NCBI RefSeq assembly: GCF_000379605.1
Contig: NZ_KB902724.1
Location: 101,867 to 165,866, forward strand
DNA from: Rhizobium giardinii bv. giardinii H152
GTDB taxonomy: Bacteria; Pseudomonadota; Alphaproteobacteria; Rhizobiales; Rhizobiaceae
Direction: 5' to 3'
DNA length: 64,000 nucleotides
A model generated the notes under the pieces. It had not been told where the DNA came from, ran no database searches, and saw only the letters and a program-made list of their open reading frames with translations. The position numbers and the translations under genes were made by a program. Shown in pieces: positions 1 through 8,930 of this stretch (position 1 is the first letter of the stretch; every line of letters starts with the position of its first letter).

Positions 1-2
1 GC

Positions 3-233
3 CTGAAGCACCTCGTCAAGGCTCCGTGGCTGATTCGCCATTTTTTCTGGACCACGAGGTCGGCGTGCCACGAACTGCTGGGCGGCCCGCGGTTCGATCC
101 AGAGGTTTCGCTATCGCATTGGCCAATCGTGTTCATGAATCTGCTTGGCGCCATCAAGTTCGCGCGCCTTGCAATCACCAGACGGCCGCACGGCCCCGAA
201 ATAACGCAATCAAACAGGCAGCTCATTCGCTGA
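3..233 (+). CDS. C-terminal fragment of an unrecognised protein
   Basis: An open frame runs in from the left edge and stops with TGA at 231-233, leaving 76 residues. The segment WPIVFMNLLGAIKFARLAI could be a membrane-associated helix, and the tail is basic. The stop lies 10 bp before the ABC exporter ATG, so the two genes are probably co-transcribed. A role in polysaccharide synthesis, for example as a glycosyltransferase or sulfotransferase, is a guess from that neighbour; no motif confirms it. I chose this frame over a competing ORF at 26-250 because of the operon-like spacing and the residue composition. Confidence 0.5.
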   Translation: MKHLVKAPWLIRHFFWTTRSACHELLGGPRFDPEVSLSHWPIVFMNLLGAIKFARLAITRRPHGPEITQSNRQLIR

Positions 234-243
234 GGTATCGATC

Positions 244-2043
244 ATGTTGACATTCCTCCTGCCGGGTTTGCAGGTCGTGCGCCACACACTGGGTCGGCAG
301 TGGCACCTGCTTGCAATTGTCGTCGTGCTCGGCCTGGGCAGCGCCATACTCGAAGGCACCGGCATTGGTCTCATTATTCCGATGCTGAGCATCATTGCCG
401 GGCAAAAGGGTGACGGTGGCTTGGGCGGACTTCCTGCCATCTTCGAGCGGGTGGGATCGGGCCTGGACGATGGCCAGCGACTGATGGTGATCTCCGTAGC
501 CGTCCTTGCATTGATCACGCTGAAGAACGTTCTGGCCTTTGCGAACACCGTTCTGACAAATCTCATCTACGGCAAAGCCAGTCATGCCATACGAAGCGCA
601 CTTGCCGACCAGCTCTTGAGGATTGGATATCCATTTTTTCTGCAACAGAGCCCCGGCCGGTTGCTGAACATTATTTCCAATGAGTCCTGGCGGGCGTCGG
701 ATGCGATGCAAACTGTGCTCGCGGCAACTGTGAACGCATCGGCCGCAGTTATCCTGTTTATCTTTCTCCTGCTCCTGTCATGGCAGATGACGCTGTGCGT
801 TGCGTTTGGCCTCGTGCTCGTCCAGCTGGCACATGCCATTCTGTCGGCCAGCCTTAAAGCCCCGAGCCGCAATGTCACTTCCCTCAACAGCGAACTTGCC
901 GCAAGAATGCTTCACCTCGTGCATGCCGGGCGGCTCATCCGCGTGTTCGGACAGGAGCAGCGCGAACAGGCAGTCTTTGAATCCGCGTCGGACGCAGTTC
1001 GGAAGGCCGGCTTTGTCCTCCAAACCCGCCAAGGGGCGCTGCCGCCGCTGACCGAAGTGCTGCACTCGGCGCTCTTTCTCGCAGCGGTCGTCAGTGCATG
1101 GCTCTTGGGAGTAACTTTTCCCGTCATTGTAGCCTTCGTCGTCCTGCTTTATCGGTTGCAACCGCACATGCGCGCCCTGCAGTTGGCATGGAGCCAGTTA
1201 CAGGGGTGGAGCGGCTCCCTGGAGGAGGTGCGATGGCTGTTGGACTCTTCCGACAAACCGCCACCACCGACAGGCGACGAGCCAGCCCGCGGTTTGCGCC
1301 AGCAGATCAAGTTTGATCGGGTAACGTTCAAATACCCAGGTTCCGACGAACGGCCCATGGTCCTTAACGCTGCGACCTTTGAAATCCGTCGTGGTTGCTC
1401 GACGGCAATCATCGGCCGCTCGGGCACCGGAAAGACGACGATCGTCAATCTTCTGTGTCGATTTGTCGAGCCCGATCAGGGTCACATTCTGGTTGACGGA
1501 ACGCCGCTGGACAGAATCGATCCCACCCAATGGCGCAGCCAGATCGCCCTTGCCAGCCAGGATCTCGAGCTGGTGGACGGCACCATTCTGGACAATATCA
1601 CCTATGGCCAAAATTCCTCGATAGTGGATGCGGAGCGTGCCGCAAGGCTTGCGGAAGCGCACGAATTTATCGAAAAGCTACCCCATGGTTATGAAACTGT
1701 CGTCGGCTATAGAGGTGCAAGCCTGTCAGCCGGGCAGCGCCAGCGGATAGCACTGGCAAGAGCCCTGGTGCGGGATCCCGAGATCCTTATTCTTGATGAA
1801 GCGACGAATGCCATGGATGGCCTGTCGGAGGCGGCGATCGTCGACACGTTGAAGTCGAGGGCCGGCCGTCGGACCACGATCGTGATCAGCCACCACCGCA
1901 GCACGATTTCATTCTGCGACGAAGTCGTCATCCTTGGTGACGGCCGCGTGACGAACCAGGCGCCCTTTGCCGCCGTTGCCTCCTTGAGCATGGACCAGCT
2001 TTACGAACACGACGCGGACAAACCACATCTGGCTACGCGCTAA
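244..2043 (+). CDS. MsbA-like ABC exporter, fused permease and ATPase
   Basis: A 599-residue half-transporter with an N-terminal six-helix ABC membrane domain (about residues 20-320) followed by an ATPase domain. The Walker A motif GRSGTGKTT is near residue 390, the signature LSAGQRQR near 493, and Walker B ILILDEA near 513, so the ATPase looks intact. Proteins of this shape flip or export lipid-linked sugars, glycolipids or peptides across the inner membrane as homodimers. The upstream partial gene and scattered polysaccharide genes nearby favour a glycan or lipid substrate. No C39 peptidase domain is present and no HlyD-type adaptor is adjacent, so it is probably not the secretion pump for the convergent RTX protein. 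Confidence 0.88.
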   Translation: MLTFLLPGLQVVRHTLGRQWHLLAIVVVLGLGSAILEGTGIGLIIPMLSIIAGQKGDGGLGGLPAIFERVGSGLDDGQRLMVISVAVLALITLKNVLAFANTVLTNLIYGKASHAIRSALADQLLRIGYPFFLQQSPGRLLNIISNESWRASDAMQTVLAATVNASAAVILFIFLLLLSWQMTLCVAFGLVLVQLAHAILSASLKAPSRNVTSLNSELAARMLHLVHAGRLIRVFGQEQREQAVFESASDAVRKAGFVLQTRQGALPPLTEVLHSALFLAAVVSAWLLGVTFPVIVAFVVLLYRLQPHMRALQLAWSQLQGWSGSLEEVRWLLDSSDKPPPPTGDEPARGLRQQIKFDRVTFKYPGSDERPMVLNAATFEIRRGCSTAIIGRSGTGKTTIVNLLCRFVEPDQGHILVDGTPLDRIDPTQWRSQIALASQDLELVDGTILDNITYGQNSSIVDAERAARLAEAHEFIEKLPHGYETVVGYRGASLSAGQRQRIALARALVRDPEILILDEATNAMDGLSEAAIVDTLKSRAGRRTTIVISHHRSTISFCDEVVILGDGRVTNQAPFAAVASLSMDQLYEHDADKPHLATR

Positions 2044-2082
2044 CCCGCATCGCGTCGAAACGGATTGATGCGATGCGGGTTA
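2041..2082. terminator. 13-bp inverted repeat containing the exporter stop codon
   Basis: TAACCCGCATCGC (2041-2053) is perfectly mirrored by GCGATGCGGGTTA (2070-2082) around a 16-nt loop. The left arm includes the TAA stop of the ABC exporter. No T tract follows, so this is either a weak or bidirectional terminator or an mRNA 3'-end stabiliser between two convergent genes. Confidence 0.6.
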
Positions 2083-2094
2083 GGCTGCTGTTCC

Positions 2095-2140
2095 AATGCA
2101 TGTCGTTGTCCCAGAACCACGGCTTTGGGCGACCTGCATT
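2095..2140. repeat. REP-like palindromic intergenic element
   Basis: AATGCATGTCG (2095-2105) pairs with CGACCTGCATT (2130-2140) with one mismatch, and an inner CCCA (2110-2113) pairs with TGGG (2126-2129). The pattern resembles a palindromic repeat that I recall from many intergenic regions of rhizobial genomes (GCATGTCGTTGTCCC ... GGGCGACATGCA). It sits between the stops of convergent genes, a usual site for such elements. Confidence 0.55.
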
Positions 2141-2145
2141 AAAGG

Positions 2146-3753
2146 TCAGGCGAACCAGAAATCGCTTGCGCGCAGATCTTCCACGCCGACGACCGTGAGA
2201 TCGTCTCCAGCACTAAAGTGGACGATGCTGTTTCCGCCGCTCACCTCGATGTTCAGTTGATCAAAACCGTGAATGTTTTCCGCGGCAAAGGCCGTCAGGT
2301 CGATGATGTCCAGGCCACTTTCGAAATCGACAGTGTCGTGCCCCGTCTGCGGAGCAAAGACGTACCGATCAGCACCCTGTCCTCCAATCAAGTGGTCGTC
2401 GCCGGTGCCGGCAATCAGCGTATCCGCTCCGATTCCGCCATTGAGAATATTTTCCGTTCCGCCGACGACCGTGAGCTGATCATTCCCCGCGCCGCCGTTC
2501 AGAAAACTCGTTCCGACCGAGCCGCTGGCCACGGTCGCGAGAAGCTTGTCATTGCCGGAACCACCGGCCAGATGGTTTTCCGCTCGCGAATCGTCTTCCG
2601 TAAAAGGAAAGGCCGTTACCGTCAGGAAGGCCTTCAGAAAATCGTTGCCGGCTCCGCCCTTCAAGACGTTGGCAATATCGTACAAGTTGAGCCCGAGAAA
2701 GCTAGGTCCGCCATGGGCATCGGCCTCGATACGTGCCGTCAGCACATCGCGTTCATTGCCTCCCGTCAACTGGTTGAGGGCCTGCACAAAGCCGCCAAGG
2801 GCGGTGGATTCCGCTACGAGGCGGTCACATCCGTTGCCACCGTCCAAAGTGTTGGTGACATCCGTCACAGTGTTCTCGCCATCGGTGGAATGGGTTGCCT
2901 CCAGCACGTCATTGCCCGTGCCGCCCCATAGTTCATTGACGCCGACCGGGGCTCGCGAGTTGGAATCCGTCACATTCAAGGCGCGCAGGAGATCATCGCC
3001 TTGTCCGCCCCTGAGCGAATTCGAGACCAATTCGGTTGAATTGGACACCCCTCTCGCTGTGGCATCGAGGACATCGTCACCGTCCCCGCCGCTGAGGACA
3101 TTGATGGCTGTGGCTAAAGATCCGCTCAGCTCTGTTTCGGCGCGAGCCGTGATATGGTCGTCGCCGCGGCCGCCCTCGACGGAATTCTTGGCGAAGTTGC
3201 GGTCCAGGGCACCGCGCGTATCCGCGACGGCATCAATGGTGTCATTGCCGGAGCCGCCGCGAATGTTGGTTGTCGCGGTTACGTCTCCAAATACCGGGAG
3301 GGCCACATTGGCCACGGCGTTGATAACGTCGTTCCCGCAGCCGCCATCAAGTAAGACCTCTGCGCTTAATTCCCTGTCCTGAACCGTCACGACTCCGCCC
3401 TGAAGCGTTACCGTCGCATCCAGACTATCGTTGCCTTTGCCACCGATCTGGATGGCAAGCCCCTGCACAGTGTCTTGCATGGGAACGATGACATTCGTCG
3501 TCAGGCTGTCGTTGCCGCGGCCGCCGATCAGCGCCGTTCGATTAAATGCGCTGCTCAGGGCATCATCGCCATCGAGCCCGAGGACAACGTCACCTTCCGC
3601 CTCTGCGCTGAGAGCGTCGTTGTTCTGCGTGCCCATGATCGTGTCGTTGATCGGCGCAATAAGCGAGAGCCACTCAATCGCCGTCAGGTCTGCAACGTGC
3701 TGGCTGATTGCCTGCAGCGTCAATTGGCTCTTCGTTCCACTGAGATTGGCCAT
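2146..3753 (-). CDS. RTX-type calcium-binding repeat protein, probably secreted
   Basis: A 535-residue protein. The start at 3753 is chosen because AAGGAGA lies just upstream; an in-frame extension to 3873 has no such site. After about 70 N-terminal residues comes a run of about fourteen GGxGxDxL-type motifs (for example GGRGNDSL, GGSGNDTI, GGTGNDVL). These form Ca-binding beta-roll turns in hemolysin-type proteins. Spacing is about 27-29 residues over most of the protein rather than the usual 9, tightening to 19, 18 and 9 at the C-terminus before an acidic, hydrophobic tail typical of type I secretion substrates. There is no signal peptide and no enzyme domain. No type I secretion genes lie in the window. 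Confidence 0.82.
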   Translation of the reverse strand: MANLSGTKSQLTLQAISQHVADLTAIEWLSLIAPINDTIMGTQNNDALSAEAEGDVVLGLDGDDALSSAFNRTALIGGRGNDSLTTNVIVPMQDTVQGLAIQIGGKGNDSLDATVTLQGGVVTVQDRELSAEVLLDGGCGNDVINAVANVALPVFGDVTATTNIRGGSGNDTIDAVADTRGALDRNFAKNSVEGGRGDDHITARAETELSGSLATAINVLSGGDGDDVLDATARGVSNSTELVSNSLRGGQGDDLLRALNVTDSNSRAPVGVNELWGGTGNDVLEATHSTDGENTVTDVTNTLDGGNGCDRLVAESTALGGFVQALNQLTGGNERDVLTARIEADAHGGPSFLGLNLYDIANVLKGGAGNDFLKAFLTVTAFPFTEDDSRAENHLAGGSGNDKLLATVASGSVGTSFLNGGAGNDQLTVVGGTENILNGGIGADTLIAGTGDDHLIGGQGADRYVFAPQTGHDTVDFESGLDIIDLTAFAAENIHGFDQLNIEVSGGNSIVHFSAGDDLTVVGVEDLRASDFWFA

Positions 3754-3996
3754 CTCGTTCTCCTTGCAATGCGGCAAGTCTTCAAAAGGCCTGGAGTCGC
3801 CGCGGCCGTGCATTGCCGCTGCCTGCGCCTGGCGAAACCACTGGGGAAGTATTAACGCCGGCCATTTTGTCACTGTTTCGCTGTTTGTCGACGCCTCCTA
3901 ATTCATGCCAAACCACTCAAACGCACTCAGCCGAAAGGCTTAACCTTCGTCTGCTTATGGGACAGGGAAATGGGTTCGACGAAGTAAGCCGGCGCG

Positions 3997-4251
3997 TCAC
4001 ACAACCTTAAGCATGCGTTCCAGAGTCGCGGCGATAAACGCCAGGCGAGCCTTGTCGGCAGACATCTTGCGCTCCATGGCCAGCCGGCAGCAAAGTTTTG
4101 CGTTCAAGTAGAGCTTGTCCTCCGGTTCGCAACTGAGGACTTCAAAGGCCTCAAGGGGACCGCAAATCTTGTGAACGCGCCCGTCCGGGAACGTGACCAT
4201 AACCGGTTGCCATTCGATTTCGGTAGGTTTGGGGATTTCGTTCGGATGCAT
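3997..4251 (-). CDS. DUF982 domain protein
   Basis: An 84-residue protein. The start at 4251 has GGGAGG upstream; a longer frame to 4398 lacks a site and carries an unrelated arginine-rich extension. The sequence fits DUF982, a small domain of unknown function common in multiple copies in Rhizobiales: a beta-strand VMVTFPDGRVHKICGPLEA, then helices with LCCRLAMERKMSADKAR and LAFIAATLERML. The family consensus has a cysteine and an AR-AF motif in the same places. No function is known, and the neighbours give no clue. Confidence 0.72.
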   Translation of the reverse strand: MHPNEIPKPTEIEWQPVMVTFPDGRVHKICGPLEAFEVLSCEPEDKLYLNAKLCCRLAMERKMSADKARLAFIAATLERMLKVV

Positions 4252-4551
4252 TGGTTCCTCCCAACCATCACCAGTCCCTCTCGCGCGAGTAACGCGCGAA
4301 AAAAGGAATTTGTTCCTGACGAGCTGGTCTCGGCGTCTTTGAGCACCGCGAGGCTCGACCCGGCATCCGTCGCATGGACCTCGCGGACAGGACGTCAACT
4401 CGCCAAGATTAGCTATCGACTGCTCATAAGATAAGACTAATTTAGATTAGCCGCGGCCTTCGGGGGAGCCGGCCCGGCTTTTAAAGCGAAAGCGTTTTTG
4501 ATCTACCTGTTCGAGGGATTTTTATCAGTTCTGCGTTTCTCGATCACTTGT
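4252..4551. other. Intergenic region without a supported gene
   Basis: No coding frame with a convincing start or composition is seen. The stretch 4420-4500 mixes AT-rich sequence with a GC-rich core (AGCCGGCCCGGCT near 4471) and could be the promoter or body of a small RNA ending at the terminator at 4552-4584. Confidence 0.4.
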
Positions 4552-4584
4552 ACCCGTCACCCTTTGGGTGGCGGGTTCTTTCTT
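4552..4584 (+). terminator. Strong Rho-independent terminator with no upstream gene
   Basis: ACCCGTCACCC (4552-4562), loop TTT, then GGGTGGCGGGT (4566-4576) makes an 11-bp stem with one G-U pair, followed by TCTTTCTT. The orientation is plus, yet no plus-strand coding gene precedes it in the preceding 2.5 kb, so it may end a small non-coding RNA. Confidence 0.65.
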
Positions 4585-5126
4585 GTTGGTGCGATGCAAT
4601 AGTTCCCGTCGAGCAACTTTCCAAAAAGTCGCCAAACTCCAACGCGACCTGTTTTTCGGATAGCCAAGCGACTTTGACTGGCAGACATCGATGACAATAC
4701 CGGTCGAGCGACGCAGCGTCTGTTCGTGCTAGTCCCGCTGGGCGAAATGTGCGTCGATTGCAGCCTGTCTGGCTCGCGAGATTGTCCGGCCGGAACGTTT
4801 CCGCGCGCCCCAGCCGGTGAGGGAGGTGACAACTCTTCCTAAAGGGTAGCCTTCCCCTGAAACGGTTGTGCCGCAAAACTGCAACTGCGTCTATTAGTAG
4901 AATTGCTGATCATAAGGATTTGGCGAGTTGGCTTGCCAGACGACACAAGAGACCAGATACCTCTGCCTGATCGTATCGAACACAAAGGCGACATCCGTCT
5001 AACCGAATCCCGTTTGCCCTCTGGACCGGTGTCAAATTTGATGCATTGCTACCAAAGCGGCGAACCGATCATGGTAATCCGATCAGCGGCCTCTAGTCTG
5101 ACCTGGACGCCTGAGTGCTTCGAGAC
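4585..5126. other. Gene-poor stretch with only weak ORFs
   Basis: Short open frames (4544-4876 minus, 4903-5145 plus) lack ribosome sites and recognisable sequence. I do not call them genes. Confidence 0.4.
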
Positions 5127-5156
5127 GTTGAAACCCACAATATAGCCGGTTTCAAC
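5127..5156 (-). terminator. 9-bp hairpin after the glycosyltransferase gene
   Basis: GTTGAAACC (5127-5135) is mirrored by GGTTTCAAC (5148-5156), 20 nt beyond the stop codon of the minus-strand glycosyltransferase. There is no T tract, so this is a weak or Rho-assisted terminator. Confidence 0.45.
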
Positions 5157-5175
5157 GCCTTACGGATCTCGAGGC

Positions 5176-5859
5176 TCAGCGCTGCGCGACATACAGAACG
5201 CGATCACGCGCCGCAAACCATTCCTCGGCGAAATCGTCGTTCTGGTACTCTTCGAAATAGGGGCCACCGTCGGTGAAATGCACCAGATTGGCATCTTCAT
5301 TGTAGTCATACTCGTTGACCAGCCAGTTCCATGTCGGCGGAAGAGCGCCGATCAGCTCGTCCGATTCGAGCCACTTGAACTGGTGCAGCTGTAAGCCGGT
5401 TGCGGTGTTGACGTAGTCGGGCGTCAATGCTTGGCATTTCGCGTTGTTGAACAAGATGACGCTCGACCAGTTCTTCTTTTCGTACTTGGTTTGGGTCTGC
5501 CCCAGAAACTTGGTCTCGATCTTCGGCGTGTAGTCATGCTTGACGCACATGGCCGCGTAGCGATCGTCCCGCAGATCCCAGAGCTTGGCGATGTCGGTGC
5601 GCATCAACATGTCGCAATCGGCAAAAAGGCTCCAGCCTTCAAAGTTGCTGAGATAGGGAACGAGGAATCGCGAAAAGGAAAATTCGGTAGACTGCAACTG
5701 ATTGCGTTCACGCGTAAAAACGCTGCCAAGATTGCTTAGGGATAGCGGAAGAAACTCGACCGGAATGGAACTCTTTTCCAAAATACTCTGACAAAATACG
5801 TGATAGGCTACGACTTCCTTGCTGTCGAAACCGATGAATACCCGCGCTTTATCCGCCAT
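5176..5859 (-). CDS. GT8-like glycosyltransferase
   Basis: A 227-residue protein with a start supported by GGAGGG upstream. The N-terminus ARVFIGFDSKEVVAYHV fits the nucleotide-sugar binding fold of GT-A enzymes. SLFADCDMLMRTDI near residue 80 carries a DxD motif (DCD) for metal and sugar-nucleotide binding. HFTDGGPYFEEY near the C-terminus resembles the metal-binding histidine region of GT8-type enzymes. The protein is cytoplasmic by sequence and probably adds a sugar to a surface glycan. It stands alone, more than 600 bp from the next gene on each side. Confidence 0.7.
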   Translation of the reverse strand: MADKARVFIGFDSKEVVAYHVFCQSILEKSSIPVEFLPLSLSNLGSVFTRERNQLQSTEFSFSRFLVPYLSNFEGWSLFADCDMLMRTDIAKLWDLRDDRYAAMCVKHDYTPKIETKFLGQTQTKYEKKNWSSVILFNNAKCQALTPDYVNTATGLQLHQFKWLESDELIGALPPTWNWLVNEYDYNEDANLVHFTDGGPYFEEYQNDDFAEEWFAARDRVLYVAQR

Positions 5860-6530
5860 TTTCCCTCCGAATAAACAACATTCCTGCGCCTGTCTGGCAT
5901 GCGATACAACATATGTCTCGATCGTTCCTGCTCAAAAGTATGGATCGAAGCATGCCAAGGCTTAGTTTGCGTTGCCGAATTATTCAATCGCCTTACAGTC
6001 AAGTTTTGTCGCGTTGTGAAAGAAAGCATCGGGTCAGCGCGTTCGCGATCATTACCCCCAATCAGGCACGAAGCATGCGGGCACGTCTGTCACTGCTGCT
6101 TGTCTTCACGTTCAATGACAGCCTTCAGCCAATCTCTCGGAGCAACATCTTGCTTTACCATTTTTCTCGCGCCCCGATGATGCGCGTCGATCGTCGTGTC
6201 CGACACGATGCGGGTCTCGAGGAGCACGTCACTTGGAGCCATCTCTCGACGCTCCGTCGCGACGTCATCAGGTCAGCGTTATAGAACGCCTCGATTACTA
6301 CCCAAGGGGAAATTTTATAAAATACTAATACAACCTCTCTAAATAAGGCGGCTGTTGTGATAAGATTGAGGCTAGGAGCAAGGCCGGCACTATGACCACG
6401 GGCCGGACGATGTTTCGCCTTGGCGCAGAGTGGTTCTGCATGGGTGTAGAGTGAGCGTTTCCGCCATGCCGGAAGGAGTGAGCCCCTACGAGAAGGTGTT
6501 TGGATAACAGCTCGGAACGGGAGGTACACA
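5860..6530. other. Intergenic region upstream of the first sugar ABC operon
   Basis: About 670 bp with no supported gene. It presumably holds the divergent promoters for the glycosyltransferase and the ABC operon. An AT-rich 12-bp palindrome ATTTTATAAAAT lies at 6312-6323. ORFs here overlap on both strands with no ribosome sites, so I leave them out. Confidence 0.4.
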
Positions 6531-7790
6531 ATGCTTCGCAAACTGTTTTTCACCTTGGCTGTCGCGACGTCGGTACTCGCGCTCAACGGAGCCGCATGGG
6601 CCGACATCACCATCCTCGTGCCGTCCGGCAGCGAGGGCGACGGGCTGAGGGCCGCGGCCGCCGATTACGCAAAGCTGAAGGGAACGAAGGTCGAGGCCGT
6701 CCAGGCGCCTTATGCCAATGTTTTCGAACAGGGCGCCAATGCGGGGTCCACCAAATCCGGTGTCTTCGATATCATCCTGATGGACGACCCATGGATTCCA
6801 TTTTTCGCCGAGAACGGGCACCTGGAGGACCTGACGCCCTTCTTCAAGAGTGCCGGAATGGAGGGGCCAGACAGCGATTTCCTTTCGAAATCGCTGGCAA
6901 TCTGCCGCAACCCCTACAATGCAGGCCCCTATGTGTGCCTGCCTTATGTGGGAAACGCACAGATGTTCTTCTATGACGCCGCCAAGTTCAAGGAAGCCGG
7001 CGTTGACGTGCCGAAGACCTGGGATGACGTGCTGAAGGCCGGCAAGACGTTGACCGACGGTGGCGGCGGCCGCTATTTCGGCTACGTTTTCCGCGGCGGC
7101 CAGGGAAACCCGGTGGTTGCGGATTTCATGCCGATCTTCTGGTCCTATGGCGCGGATATGTTCAATGCCGACCGCACCAAGGTAACGATCGACACACCCG
7201 AAGGCGCCGCCGCCATGAAGACGTTCATGGCGCTGCGCGACATCTCTCCGAAGGGCGTGGAGAGCTACAATGCCAATGAGGTTGGCACCGCGCTCGCTGC
7301 AGGTACCGCAGCCTCGTCAATCAACTGGCCGAATTGGGTTGCGACCTTCGAGGATCCAAGCCAGTCGAAGATGGTCGGCAAGATCTCCTACAGCCCCATA
7401 CCCGCTGGAACAAAACCGGGCAGCTCGGAAATCGGCCACTGGACAATGGGCATCATGTCGGCGTCCAAGAACAAGCAGGAAGCCTTTGATTTTATGGTCT
7501 GGGCAACCTCGCCCGAGCAGATCAAGATTTCCGCCGAGCGTGGCAACCCACCGGTCCGAGCCTCGGTCTTCACCGATCCGGAACTGACCAAACAGGAGAA
7601 GTTCCGGCATTATCCGGTGCTGATGGAGGCAATTCAGGCCTCGACACCGCGTCCACGTCACCCGAAGTGGCCGGAGATCGAGAATGCGTTCGGCATCGAA
7701 CTTTCCAAGGCCGTTGCCGGCACGGTCACGCCGGAAGAGGCCCTGAAAAACGCGCAGGACGCGGTCTCGCGCATTACGAACATTTACTAG
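6531..7790 (+). CDS. Sugar ABC transporter substrate-binding protein
   Basis: A 419-residue extracellular solute-binding protein, family 1. A cleavable signal peptide is visible (basic LRK, hydrophobic core, cleavage after AAWA near residue 24), and a GGGAGG-type site precedes the ATG. The mature part starts with the beta-strand ITILVPSGSEG and carries typical features such as DIILMDDPWI and VPKTWDDVLKAGKTL. It delivers a periplasmic ligand to the permeases that follow. The ligand is not readable from sequence. It is first in an operon that also encodes a secreted SUMF1-fold protein and a propeller. Confidence 0.88.
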   Translation: MLRKLFFTLAVATSVLALNGAAWADITILVPSGSEGDGLRAAAADYAKLKGTKVEAVQAPYANVFEQGANAGSTKSGVFDIILMDDPWIPFFAENGHLEDLTPFFKSAGMEGPDSDFLSKSLAICRNPYNAGPYVCLPYVGNAQMFFYDAAKFKEAGVDVPKTWDDVLKAGKTLTDGGGGRYFGYVFRGGQGNPVVADFMPIFWSYGADMFNADRTKVTIDTPEGAAAMKTFMALRDISPKGVESYNANEVGTALAAGTAASSINWPNWVATFEDPSQSKMVGKISYSPIPAGTKPGSSEIGHWTMGIMSASKNKQEAFDFMVWATSPEQIKISAERGNPPVRASVFTDPELTKQEKFRHYPVLMEAIQASTPRPRHPKWPEIENAFGIELSKAVAGTVTPEEALKNAQDAVSRITNIY

Positions 7791-7797
7791 AGCGTTT

Positions 7798-7821
7798 CGC
7801 TTTCAAGCGGGTTTGAAAGCG
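7798..7821 (+). terminator. Hairpin after the binding-protein gene
   Basis: CGCTTTCAA (7798-7806) pairs with TTGAAAGCG (7813-7821), directly after the stop codon. Hairpins here commonly make the binding-protein message more abundant than the downstream permease message, as known for malE-malF. Confidence 0.45.
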
Positions 7822-7845
7822 GACGCGATGCCCTGGCATCACACA

Positions 7846-7881
7846 GAGCGTCCTTTGCGTGTTCACGACGCGCGGCGCTCC
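7846..7881. repeat. Second REP-like palindromic element
   Basis: The minus-strand reading GAGCGCCGCGCGTC ... ACGCAAAGGACGCT resembles another intergenic palindrome I recall from rhizobial genomes (AGCGCCGCGCGTC ... GCAAAGGACGCT). It lies in the 214-bp gap between the binding protein and the first permease. Confidence 0.4.
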
Positions 7882-8004
7882 GAACCAAGACGCTGAAGCG
7901 GGATATAGCCCGAAGGCCGCGCGCGGCTCTCGCCCTCCCGCTTCGGACAATGGCCACGCGAAGCGAGGTTTTCAGGCGCATCAAAAGGGCTTGGGGAGAG
8001 ACGA

Positions 8005-8928
8005 ATGGTGGGGTCCGCAAGCGGCATGTCGACCGCGCAGCTTCGACCGGGCGGCGGTCTGGAGCGGTGGGCGGAGCGGCATTTGCGTGTCCTCATGCTG
8101 GCACCAACGGTCATCATCCTGCTGGGGCTGACGATTTTCCCCAGCATCTACATGTTCTACGCGGCGGTCCACAAAATCAGCCCCAATCCCGATGTGCCGT
8201 GGGACTTCGTCGGTCCAGGCAACTTCGTGCGGCTTCTCTCCGATCAGCAATTCCATGTCGCGTTGCTGAACACCACGGTGTTTACCGTCCTGGCGGTGAC
8301 GGTCGAGTTCCTTCTCGGCCTCGGCCTGGCGCTGCTGCTCGACAAATATATCCGCCGGCTGACCTTTCTGAAGACGATGCTGATGATCCCGATGATGCTG
8401 CCGCCGATTGCGGTGGCGATCACCTGGAAGCTCATCTACGAGCCGCAATTCGGCGTTCTCAACGAGATCATGTACCGTCTCGGCCTTCCGCTGCAGGCCT
8501 GGGCGGGTGACGTGGATCTGGCGATGTTCTCGATCATCGTCGCCGATGTCTGGCAATGGACGCCGTTCATCTTCCTGCTGATGCTGGCGGGGCTGGCCAG
8601 CCTGCCGGTCGAACCCTATGAGGCCGCCGCACTCGACGGCGCCTCGTCCTGGCGGCAGTTCTGGGATCTGACGCTGCCCTTCCTCAAGCCCGTCATCGCC
8701 ATTGCCTTGCTGCTGCGGGTCATGGATGCGCTTCGCCTCTTCGATCTGGTCTTTATCCTGACGGGCGGAGGTCCGGCCGACCGGACGAAGGTCCTCAGCC
8801 TCTACATCTACCAGGTCGCCTACCGCTTCGCCGATCCCGGCTACGCGGCGGCGATATCGCTGTTCGTACTGTTCGTAACGATCATCCTCAGCACCTGGTT
8901 CATGAACCGCATGCGACTGGCGGACTGA
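8005..8928 (+). CDS. Sugar ABC transporter permease, MalF type
   Basis: A 307-residue inner-membrane protein with six predicted helices. The cytoplasmic coupling loop EAAALDGASSWRQFWDLTLP near residue 210 matches the EAA motif that contacts the ATPase. The ATG at 8005 follows GGGGAGA by a good distance; a second ATG at 8026 is possible. It ends 2 bp before the next permease ATG, so the two are translated together. Confidence 0.88.
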   Translation: MVGSASGMSTAQLRPGGGLERWAERHLRVLMLAPTVIILLGLTIFPSIYMFYAAVHKISPNPDVPWDFVGPGNFVRLLSDQQFHVALLNTTVFTVLAVTVEFLLGLGLALLLDKYIRRLTFLKTMLMIPMMLPPIAVAITWKLIYEPQFGVLNEIMYRLGLPLQAWAGDVDLAMFSIIVADVWQWTPFIFLLMLAGLASLPVEPYEAAALDGASSWRQFWDLTLPFLKPVIAIALLLRVMDALRLFDLVFILTGGGPADRTKVLSLYIYQVAYRFADPGYAAAISLFVLFVTIILSTWFMNRMRLAD

Positions 8929-8930
8929 TC

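Noticed and set aside
26..250. Short plus-strand ORF at the window start
   Set aside because: A frame reaching 233 has better spacing to the exporter gene and a more protein-like composition; this ORF overlaps it and the exporter start.
4903..5145. 80-residue ORF in the gap before the glycosyltransferase
   Set aside because: No ribosome site, no family resemblance, and it overlaps the likely terminator hairpin.
6155..6613. 152-residue minus-strand ORF upstream of the first ABC operon
   Set aside because: It overlaps the binding-protein start and its signal peptide region antisense, and shows no protein-like pattern.
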